In this document: one piece after another, positions 23,820-35,800 of the stretch
Position numbering within the stretch: position 1 is the first letter of the stretch
Layout of the letters: each line of letters opens with the position of its first letter
NCBI GenBank assembly: GCA_030549495.1
Contig: JAUIRK010000923.1
Span: 496,001 to 560,000, forward strand
Source: Nectonema munidae
Lineage: Eukaryota > Nematomorpha > Nectonematoida > Nectonematidae
Direction of reading: 5' to 3'
Length of the DNA: 64,000 nucleotides
Notes under the pieces: generated by a model
Database searches by the model: none
What the model saw: the letters and a program-made list of their open reading frames with translations, nothing else
Told to the model about the DNA's origin: nothing
Position numbers and translations under genes: made by a program

Positions 23820-26800
23820 GTTAGTCTTACCTCCTTTTTATTCTAGTGCTTCATGATTTTGCCTATTTTTGTTATCTGATTATAGCGAGTATCTTCCGTG
23901 CATCGATAAACGTCTTTCCAATGCCTATCCGTGCATCGATAAAAAAAAAGCCAATTGCATAGGAAAGACGTTTATCGATGCACGCATAGTGCAACATTAC
24001 CGGAAATGCTTATATATAAAAGTATAACCTCTTGACTTTGTGGGTTATTATCACCAAGTACTTTATAATTATATTTTACTGATCACAACATAATCTCAAA
24101 GATTCTATTACTGTATAATTATAAAAAGTACCACGATTTATGAAACGTAGCCACATGTGCGATCCTTTCGCTACATGAGGGGCGTGAGTAGGGTTGGTTA
24201 GATGCTGGATTCGATAACTCAAGGTCTTGGGTTCGATTCCGCATCAAGCCTGCTTTCCTCATATTTCGATACAAGCGGCGCAATTGTGCCTTCTCGATGA
24301 AAACACCCGGGGTACCTTTACCTTAGGTTAATTTGTTTCAGTGTTGACACACGCATCAAATTGTGTTATTGTCTTCCTAATAATCGATACTTTATTGTAA
24401 TATTTGCATATAAACAAAAAGACGAATGTTTCACCAATTGATTTGAAAAACCTATTATCCCTTAGATTTTGTTATGAAAAATTCAATATTATTATGAAAA
24501 ATTCAATATTATTGCACACCTTTTTGCATATTTTGGTTGCTTTCTTCATATGAGCCAGTGGAAAAATCAATTAACAATATATATTTGAAATGCCTTTTTT
24601 CCGAAAAAATGGGGAACTGTTTTAAAAAGCTTCTATGTCAAGAAATATGTTTTTCTGGTTCATATATTTATTTGTTTTAATATGAAAACTGAGAACTGGG
24701 CGAGATCCAAGTGATAAAATATCTGTATTAGAACATGACCTTTTTTTTTTATCAAAACTGTTTTAAACATTTGGTACCATTAGATTGCGTCACAGTTGAG
24801 GAACAGTTGGTAAATTTTAGAGGAAATTGTAGAATTAAAATATACGATTCTTTTAAACCAGGTCATTATGGTTTAAAAATATCATTATACAGATGTTAGA
24901 TCCTTATTTATTTTAAAATCAGAATATATATTTCATGATTAGGTGATTAAAGTTACTTTGGTGGAGTAAATATAGTTAAAAGGTTGCTTATTCATATATG
25001 TGGGATGTGGAATTTTTACTGATTTGGTTTCAACATAACATGCGCTGTGTCTATGGACCAAGTCAAAAGGTTTTGTCACTATATGTCGTACTGCTGGATC
25101 AAATCCAATTTTTATTCCTTGACCCCATCTCTTGCAACATTTGGGTTTAGATGACACAAGATCCAAATTTATATTAGCACAATATGCTTCTTTGACGGCA
25201 TATATTCCCCTGAGATATTGCATATCGTAACTTCAAAGTAGTTTATGTTATGTCCAGTCAGCACTTATGGGAAATTGAGTAAATTTGAAACAAACGTAAA
25301 CTAGAGACAATTATCCTGTACACCCAATACAAAGGAGAGGTTTTTGTTATTTAAAGCTTGGCCACTCTAGAAGTAGAGATAATAGAAAATGCAACTCATG
25401 TAAAATACATCATTTAAAATCACAAAAATATATTTGTACTCAGTGTTAATAACTAAAAAAGTATGTACTTTTATTTTTTGTCACTTTCTGGATAAAGTGT
25501 ATAAATAGCATTTGTAAGTACATGATTATCGTTCTATTGTAGCAACGCGTATGGGCTTTATTATTGAATTTTTTAATAAACCTTCTTGACTATGAAGATT
25601 TAATTATGATTAATGCCATCTAAGAAAAATATCGTGAAATATTAATAATGCCTACTTTTCTGAAATTAGAATATCCTTTACTTTTTTTCTCTTTTCTTAT
25701 GTTAGATCAAGTATCGGCTTAAATTTACATGGTGTTTTTGGAGTGGGTTTGGTATATTATTATTTACGATTTTTATCATTCAAAAACACCGTGGAGGTGT
25801 TGCGAGCGTTTAAATAAGGAAACAATAAAAATAAGTAGCTAAAACAAACGTAATTTATTTAAATTTTCAAACCGAACCGAATTTTGGAATTCGGTCATAA
25901 TTCTTACTGCGTCGGGTGAATGGTTCTGTTACGGTGAATTAGTCAGCCTTATTCACCGGTTAATAATTAATTGGTTAATTTTCACAAATGCCATTACTAA
26001 CTGAACGATTCCGTACTAAATTAGATTGAAATCACAGTGATTTTTAATTTTGTATTTTATCTCTTATTATTAGTAATAATTAAAATATGTTATTAGTTAG
26101 TTACTATGTGATTCATTCACCCAAGCGAGGTTTAACGAATAAATATTTTGATAAAACCTCATGTGATAAATTAGCTTGATCGATTAACTATTGTATCCAT
26201 CTATGAACTGTCATACTACCATTTTTTTATTGAATTTATTCAAAGATACAGAGATTTGATTCAAGGTGATTTTTACTGACAAATGACATAATTAAAAAAA
26301 ACAAGATGCTTTATCATTATAAAAGATCAATAATCTTGATTAAAAATAGGATGCACTTTAGGAATACCCTTACTCAAAAGAGGAACTGAAAAAATCAAGC
26401 ACCAAGGTATAATAAATACATGACATTGATTTTTGTAGCAATATGATGATTACAGAAATATTTTTTAAAAAAGGAAGCTTCCAAGACGTGTTTAATTAAA
26501 ATTTTAATTAAATATAAAAAATAGGCTTTTTTCTCCAATAGTTGCTTTGGATAGATTAGGACTGCCTAAGGCCCTTCTTGTTAGAGCACACTAATAGCTA
26601 TGGCTGCGGATATTTCTTGAATAGGATGTCTAAAAGCTAAGCAAACTCTTCACTATGATTCTTCTAAATTCAAGCTGAGAAATATGATCTGTTTTTTCTT
26701 TGTCAAAATTGTATAAATTCTATGCATTCACTAAGGCCATATCAAACATGTAAGTTATCAGCCTCCAATACCATTTTTTGCCAGCAAAATTACATCTGTA

Positions 26801-29800
26801 TTTCTCAATATTCCAATCGTTCAAGTCAACTCCTCCCATATAAGAATTGTATAACTTGAAAACCTGTGGGATTTAAACGGTAAAAAGTTTTTTTGCTTTC
26901 TGCCTCCTCATTACTTTTTGACCAGGATAAGCAGTAAATTGGTTAGAGGCAAGGGTTATTACTTTATTATCCTTCCACCTAGTAACGGAGACATTGTGTT
27001 TTGTATCATACATTGTCCATGAAGCTCCCTCTTTCTTTTTTGGAAAGACCTACCAAATACGATGGGCAGTTTGAGAGCCTGTTTGCTCTCAAGCATCCTG
27101 TTGTAAACAACCCTCTTTCCTCAAATCAAAGAGTAAAAGAAGGGATGTGAAAAAATTGTCAAAAAAATATTACTACCAGAAGGTAAATTCGCAGTCAAAG
27201 AATTTACAACATTAATGTCTAACTGTTCTTTTGACTTCAGGTTACTCTTTCCTTGATACGGCTCAAACTCGTAACAGTATCTACTTTTCGCGTCACACAG
27301 AGAGCCCAAATTTTGTAACCAAACCTAATGGGCTAACCCCTTATGAGCTGTTTCATGGAGTCACGCCCAAAATATTAGCACATTTTTTCATCTATAGAAA
27401 AATAATTGTCAAGGTATTCATTTAAAACTTTTATCAATGGACAAATTTTGAAGTACTTATCTTGACTTCCAGCGACGTTTTCATTGTTGTTGAAGTGTAA
27501 GAATCGTTTCGATTCTCTGAAATTATTTCTTGGGAGTGCTTTTTTCACTAGCTCCACTCCAGCATCACAACCATCTTACCAAAACATTTCTTGTCTTGAA
27601 AACGAATTACACCCAGACAAAAGAAGAACTCCTAAAAAACATTTATAATCGTTCATAGTGCAACTAAAGTTGTGCCAATTTTTTTGAAGCGAATATCTCC
27701 TTGATTCCTCAATCAAGCATTCGAAAACACCTTCAAACATTTTTTCCATAAAAGCATCAAAATGCGATATTTAATCACCTTTGTTTTTGAAAGATACTTT
27801 TCATCAAAAAGAAAAATCTGGAGAGATTAAGTCAATGGCCTTATCAGCTCTTGTCCAATTCGAAGATTTTTTACAAAATATTTCATTTGAATCATGAAGT
27901 TCTAAAGTACCAGGAACATCAAAATTATCTACATTTTCATCCATCTCATCATCACTAAGAATATCAATTTTTCAGGAGGTAGAAGAACTACACAGTTATC
28001 ATTATTCAACGATTCAACAGCAGAATCAAAGTTTTGAAAACTTGAAATCATTATTTTGAAAGAGAAACTTCACGATACTGAAAGACAAAAGATGTAGAAA
28101 GAATTTGTTGGAAGCGTAAAATGTATAAATGTATGATGGAGTATTAGGAATAAAAAGACAAATGGAATAAAAAGGCCCCTATAAACATCATATCAATCTT
28201 ATAACACGCTCCACTGAATAGCTAACTATACATCATAAAATATTGTGATCTCTCTCTTTTGTTGCAAGATCGTATGTTGTAGTAGTCGCCTTTTCATTCT
28301 ACTTGCCTTTTTATTTCTGGAACCTTATGATACAACACTATTGCCCATGGTCGACTTGTCACTTTTTTGACCTATTGTGTTCCAGACTCTTACTCCAAAA
28401 TATAATCAATGAATAATGCTTGTCAAGCAAGCCTTTTCTCACAACTCAATTGAAAATTTGATGCAATACCAACAGATTTGACGTCACAACGTGATAAATA
28501 CTGTTGTGCTATAAATATAGCAAAGAATACTATGCTCTATCTAATAGAAAAAAATATGAGCGCATATTGAATTCGATAAAACTGTTAAAATCATGAGAAG
28601 AAGGCTTTGTTTTCATTGAAGAACCCCTATTTTTTCTTTTATAATATAAGAACACCCTAAAAAGCTACTTCCAATGTATATCGACTGTGGCCAATAATGG
28701 GTTTTCACAGAGAAGAGTCAAAGATGCTATAAATCACTATGGTGGTATTTCAAATATTATGATACAAAGTCAATGATTTCATTTGATGAACCATCTCGAA
28801 AATTTGAAGCGTAAGTGAAGTTTACACAAAGATTTAATTGCAAAGAAACGAAAGATAGAAGAAGAAAAAGGAGTTTCTTAACAACTATGCTCTGCAAGAA
28901 GAAGCGTTGAACACTGAAATGAAGAGTTGGAAAAATATATCTGATAAAAAGGATTTTATGTGTAAAATTAAAAATGTTACCACAATTTTATTATGCATTG
29001 TAAATAAGCTTGATATTTTATAAGAAATAATTCGTTTAGATTTAATCATTTTTCTTCTATATTTGAAAAAGTATTTATACAACCTAAAGACAAATAAGTA
29101 ATAAAGATTTTGATACTTATTTTGTTAGTAGCTAAGGTGCATAGTCTCTACAAGTTAGGAAAACCTGAAAAAGTCAAGGTTTTTTTTAAATTTCAGAAAT
29201 TTAGGTTTTTGATATGATAAATTTTTAGTGTTTTGGTTTGAAAATTCAGTTTTTTGTTTTTCATAATATTGGTCAGGGAAAATCAGGAAATTCAATTTAT
29301 AAAAAATTTTGATACTTAAAAAATTCACCTTCTAAATTTTATTAGATACCTACTCCGACCTCGATCTCTTAAAAATCCCGGACTTTGACTCTTATTCCAT
29401 TTAAATCTTTCACTCTACCGTCTCCGGTTCTGACTTTGCTACTATACTCGTAGTTGGTAACTTATGTGGTCTGCTTGATCACGTTTTAACTCTTCACCAA
29501 TTGTCCATCGAAGTTCGTTGCAATGAGTCCAACGATTGTGGTGTAATGAGCGTATTTCACGATTGAGTCCCGCCCTGGATGCTTCCTCCCAAATTTCATC
29601 ATTCCAGCCTAGAAGACATTCTTCTTGACAGGAGATATGCCAAATGTGCGCGAGAAATCGCCGTGGTAGTAGGAACAGTGGTACACCACAACATTTTGAG
29701 GGGGTGATGCCGTTTTTAAAAGCAAGTTGATCTGTGATTTGTTTCGCTCATGGTGTTGGAAAACTCTTTATTTTTGTTAGATAACATCAGATTAAAATTA

Positions 29801-32800
29801 GTAATGACATTTTGTAATGAAATGAATAAAAAATTAGCATTTCTTGGTTTTCAGCACCAAATTTGTATTTGTTAAAAATGATGAGTTTATATATTTTCAT
29901 CCAACTGTGGATGGACCTTTTTTGTGTTTTTTACCACATAAAGAGTATATATATATATATAGAAAAAATAGAGCACGTCAAATCGGCCTGAAAACAATTG
30001 GGCTTATGGGCGGTTCAAAGACAATTCGGCCTTAGGGCAATATTTTATATCCAATATATTTATATGAGGAATTGTCCAGAAGCAGAATTGACCTGCTTTC
30101 CTCTCTACAATTCGGCCTTTGAACATATTAATTTTAATATTGCGTTTATGTTGAATTGTCCAACTATATTTAGATTAGCAAATTATTCCTTTTCGTTATA
30201 AAATTATTTTAAATCTTCCTTATTCCGTATAAAGACATCTATGGCCGATGAATATAATCTTTTAATTTTTGCAGGACAGACTTGTTTCTAACCCTCCCCA
30301 ACAATTTTCCTAATCAATTCCAGATTAAAAGAAAACATTTGGAGAACTTTTTATTAACAAATTTTTGCCCTATTTTTATATTTTATTCCGTGATGTTTTT
30401 ATTATTTTCCTAATAAATGCAAAAATTATTTTAAAATGATTTTCAGATAACTTGTGTCATAACGGTTGTCAATTTTTAAATTTATTTAACTCTAGGAAAT
30501 GAAAATTAAAATAAAATTTTTATCACAAATAAAAAATTAAAATAAATATTTAATAAATTCAGGATAAATAAGAATTTGAAATCAAATTTTCTATACTTCG
30601 ATGAATAAAAAATTGATGACAGATAAGACCTAAGTGCTGATTTTTTTTATTTTTCTTCTGATTATTTATATTGATTGGTTAATCCTACCTCTACGGTTAC
30701 AGCAATAATCAGGTGGATTAAAAATAATTAAAAAAAATCAATGAATCTTATTATTCACTGAAAAAAGTGTCAAATAGTAAATTGTCTGATATCATCACTG
30801 AATATTACTTTTATTTTTTTGTGAATTCCAAATTTTAGTTAAAATTGTATTTTGCCATATAAAGGCAAAGATACCGTGGGGTGTTTTCTTCGAGAAGGCA
30901 CAATTGTGTCGCTTGTATCGAACTATGAGGAAAGTAGGCTTGATGCGGGATCGAACCCAAGACCTTGAGTTATCGAAACACAGTATCTAACCAACCTTAC
31001 TCACGCAGATTAAACCGGAATCGTGAGAATTGCGTTTTTTAAATATCGGATTTGCATCAGTACTCCTTCCTCAGATACCTCATTCCTAATCAAAAGTTTT
31101 AAAATTGAAATTTTAAAGTACCTTTTAAACCCATTTTAAAATTCAACTAAAAGAACTTTAAATGTTAGCTAACTCGATTTATTGATGTTCAAACACATAA
31201 AATAATTATAATAAATTTTCAACTTCACGCATAATACAATTAAGAATCGGAATCGTACAAAACGTTGTTATCGCCGCATCATCACCAATATGTACAATGT
31301 TGATCTGAAAATGTTCACAGTTGAAACATTAAAAAATCCCCGCGTGAGTATCTCTAGCATCGACGCTTTTGATTCTAAGAATTCAAATAATGCATTTCTC
31401 AGAATAGGATGATGATTGCATTTTCTCTATTTGTTTTTTCTTCTACCAGTCTAGACACACTTGATTCGCTGAAGATTATATTAAAGAGCCACTCCTTCAC
31501 AAGCATAATATGAATTTTACATGAATTTATGCTGTTTCTCCCTTTCTCTCTGCTTATGTTATATAGATAAGATATCTTAATGCAGTTATATGCTAATTTT
31601 CACCTGGACTATTAATTTTTACCTGCCCACAAGAAATAACATGAAAAATTCCTTTTAACATCTTGAAACAACCTTACTCTTTCGTTTAAAAGTCACTATG
31701 TACAGCGCAGCAGTACCATTTTTTCAATCTGGCGCAATGCTGATGCAGTATTTCTTGAATTTTATTATGAAAAAGCGCCGTGCTGTCATAGTTAAAAACA
31801 GAATATATTCAGAAATTTTTTAAATACTCTAAATTTCAGAGTATAACAATAATTGTAATATTGAAGAGTGGAGGGTTGGTTGTGATTATTCATCATCATC
31901 ATCATGATGCAAAGGAAATAACGATGATTTGGATGATGATGATGATGATGATCATCATACTGATGATTGATGATGATGATGATGAACGGCCTAAGGCCGT
32001 TTTCAGCGTCAAGAAATATGTGTGCGTAGTGCATGTTTCAACTTTTGGTTTGATTCGCTGCTCCTCTGCTGACTTGTAGCGTGCGAGCTTGCGTCTATTC
32101 CACGCTATGCTGATTTCTTTGACTTCTCACACTCACCCCCTCTCCTCCGTCCTCTTTCTTCTTTCGCCGCCCGTCTTTTTTCTTTGTGTCATTTTGCATC
32201 ACTACTGCCTTAAGTGCTGCGTACTTATTGACGCCTTCATCCTTACCCCTAACATATACACGGTAGAATTTGCTTCTTCCATCCTAGGTACTATCTTTTT
32301 TCTTTAACATAATATCGGGCAATTTTTTCCGAAATTTTTACGCCATTGGGTCATAAATGATAACATGCTTTTTTGACAGAGAATCTCTTTTTATTCAGAA
32401 ATAATTTTTTAAGAATTTTTCCAACTTTTACATTTTTTTCCAATTTTGTATAAATACCATCATGTCAAAAAATTTCGGTTGAAAAAGAGCAAGCATCTCG
32501 AAATTCTTCGCGATAAAGCTTGTGTCCAAAAATCCTATTATGAAAAATCAGTAGTACCTTCGTCATTTATATAACCTCATCTAATATGGGATATTTTGGG
32601 ATCAATTTTTTGTGGTAGGGGATGTTTGTAGCCTTTCTGAAAAACCCGTACAAAAAATTGAAAAGCTTATTATGTAGAAATAAAGTTAGAAAAAATAATT
32701 TACACAAATATTATTAAACTATCTTTTTGGATCTGTGTGATACATTTGGAAGATTATGTGAGGTTTGACACTTTTTACAAATAAAATTAAAAATTCCACT

Positions 32801-35800
32801 GCATTCTTTACATCTGCACCTTTGTGTACTTTCATTATAAATTGACCAATGGCGAACAAAAAAAGCGAAACGATCTCTTACTACTAGAGCTAAGTCAACT
32901 TTTCAATTCTAATAGTACTTATTCTAAAACACGTAAATTGTCTTATTTTATAAAGTTTGCGTAAAATAAGTCCACGTTATTAAGTCAACAAAAGTCTACT
33001 TTTTTAATACCCCATTTTTTGTAAGTAATTTAGATTTTGTAAAAATTTAATAAGTTAAAAGAGCATGTATTTAACCATTTTGGAATTGCTTTAATATACT
33101 GAAGAGTTTGCAAACTAACTGAGAAAATAGTTTATTTCATTTCTACAATTATTTGGCTGATTATTTTTAAATCCATTCTTGCTCATAAATAACAATAATT
33201 GAAAAATGTGATATTCGAATCTTACGATGAAAGAGGCATTTGATTTATATAGAATATCGAATTTGAAGATACTGTTTCTGGTATAAACAAAGAACATATG
33301 AAAAAAGAAATACATCTCTTCTCTACTAGCACAGACAACAGACAAAGAAAAGATAAATTGCAGTGATAAAAAGCGTTTGTCCAAAGATCGTGCTTTTTCA
33401 AAAGAGAATCCTTTAAAATATTACATGGTAACTTGCAATGACCACATTGATTATTATAGGATAATTTTTTGTGTCAATTTTTTACAAATAAAGTGAACTT
33501 TTTGAGGACGTTAGGTGAATTTTTGAAGAATTTATGGGTCAACTTTTGTTGCCCCCTACTGTTGCTCATGACCTTGTGGATAATTTTTTTTCCTTACCAG
33601 GTAGAATGATCAATTCAATGATCTCTTGTCTGGTGAACCAAATTTCTTCTCGGTTTGTTCTTTTCAATCATTTGTGGTCTACTTTTATAATTAGTTTCCA
33701 TGCATTATCCATCTCTATAGATAAAGCCCATAAAAAATAGGTGGGAAACCACCATTTTTAAAGCGTGTTTTAATTTTTTATGAAGGGATATTTTTATCAA
33801 ATATGTCTACCCCTCCCAAAAACTATTAATAAAATCAGCTTGCATTTGACGCACTTATTTACAAGATGTGACCTTGAAAGTTAATCTAACTTCATATGTT
33901 TTGGAGGAAAAAGGCTGTATAATAGAATTAAACAAAAAGAAAGTATCAACACGTGGCAACTCTCATTGGAAATAAGAAAATGGTAATGAACGAAACTTTA
34001 GATAGTTAAAGTTAGTTCTTCTATTGACAAACATTTGGTTCTAAAAAGGAATGTAAAAATAATGTTATACAATTGTTATTCTGACCCCTAGGACAAAGTT
34101 GATACAAACCTACAAGACACAATCATGTAGTTTCGACATGAATGTGTAGTTTGAGATAGAGAGATTAGAGTTTTCCTATTTTTTTTATTGTTGTACGTGT
34201 TACATATGTTTATGTAACTGTATGGTATAAGAAATAAACATAAGTCAATAAAACTTTATTATCGATACACTCTTTACAAAAAAGGACAAATACTTTTTGC
34301 AGCAACTATTATCACATAACGAGCATACACTTTTAATATTATTTTGTGTTTCATGGTCTTTTGAATAACATGCTTTTCTTTTTCGCGATTCAGTGCTCTT
34401 TTTTTCAAGTAGCTTTCTTTTCTTGTTCCTTTGATCATGCATTGAAACTCTAGAAGGGGTGTAAAACGAAATAGAAACAATAATTCCCATCATGCCCATA
34501 CCAAGATTTCGTACAAAACGTGTGTGTAAGTAGTCTTTGGATTCTTTTTATGTTGAAGATGAATAAAATTTCATCATTAATTTTGAAGAGTACCCAACAG
34601 TTTTGCACCAAAATATCAAATATGTTCGTAATAAATCTTTTTTCCCATCTTCCATCTCTATAGTACTGGGAAGTGGAGTATAGACCAAGATTTTGATCTA
34701 CTCGATCAACATGCCCCATTGAACTGTTGTAATATTTTACTTGCTCTGGAATTTCATCTTTTTTTTAATTTCTACTGAAATGATCATGACCATATTGATG
34801 ATGATCGGTACTCACAAAAATAATTGGGAATTTACCTTTTTTATCATGGTATATTGAAAACTGGACAGTTTTTACGATGTTATAGTTTTTTTTTTAAAAC
34901 GTCAAATTTTCTACAAAATTTGGAAGTTATTTGCTTGCAGAACAATTTTCTTATTAAGTCGGGATGAATGAAAGTCGTGAGTCTCCTTCGTGAAAATGTT
35001 CTGTTGCAAGAAATTCCATTGTCTAACAGGAATTCAACAACGACTTTGTTGAAAAAATAACTATCAGCAGTCAGATTCAATCCTGAATGCAAAAACTTTT
35101 TCATAATTTGTTGTACCAACTCATAAATACCTTGATAGGAGTTGAATTGCTTTGATGCTTGTAAAAATATATCATATACATAGTGTTCATCATCTGCAAC
35201 AACAAAAAAATTTTGGCCTTATTTCTCTTTTTACCTTTTGTGAAAGTTTTGAGGAGGTCTCTTCGACGAAAAGGATTTTCTCAAAATTTCATCTAGACAA
35301 ATACTGGAGTTAGGATGAGGGTACTTATATTTTATAAATAAACTTGACATTTTTGAAATCAATTTTGAACATAATTTATTGATATCTTTGGTCATGAAGT
35401 ATTCACATCTCCCATCGTTTTTTATTTTTTTAATCTTTTTATTGTCTTTCATGTCTAAAACCTCAGTATACTCAATTTATCCAGGCACTATATCGTCCAA
35501 TTTCAAGAAGTTTATTATATGATATAGGGTTTATTGATACACCATATTGGTCTTTTATAAATGTTTCTAAACTTCTATTAAAACTCTGAATTCTAACATG
35601 TTTACCTTTGCCCATATTCATCAACAAATGGAATCCAAGATGTAAATGTCTTCTTTTGAGAACTTATCATTAGTAATTTACCTTTAATTTTTAACGTCTT
35701 CATTTGTCCAGAACAAATGTGATCTATAATTTCTCCAAAACAATAGTTGAAAAAAGTTTTTTTTATCATTAAAAAGGCTTTCTGAGATTTTCTGCACATT

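Noticed and set aside
24181-24260. tRNA gene in the SINE head
   Set aside because: A and B boxes are present, but the arms do not give a proper tRNA fold and the same head recurs with a non-tRNA body at three places.
24939-25223. 94-codon minus-strand frame with balanced composition ([28 protein letters not shown])
   Set aside because: Not recognised, and it overlaps a piggyBac relic on the other strand. It could be real transposon sequence, but there is not enough support to list it as a gene.
29950-30125. Repeated CAATTCGGCC-type phrases as an inverted-repeat element
   Set aside because: The phrases do not form consistent ends or a target duplication.
31861-32079. His- and Met-rich frames on both strands
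   Set aside because: They follow from the GAT/ATC repeat.
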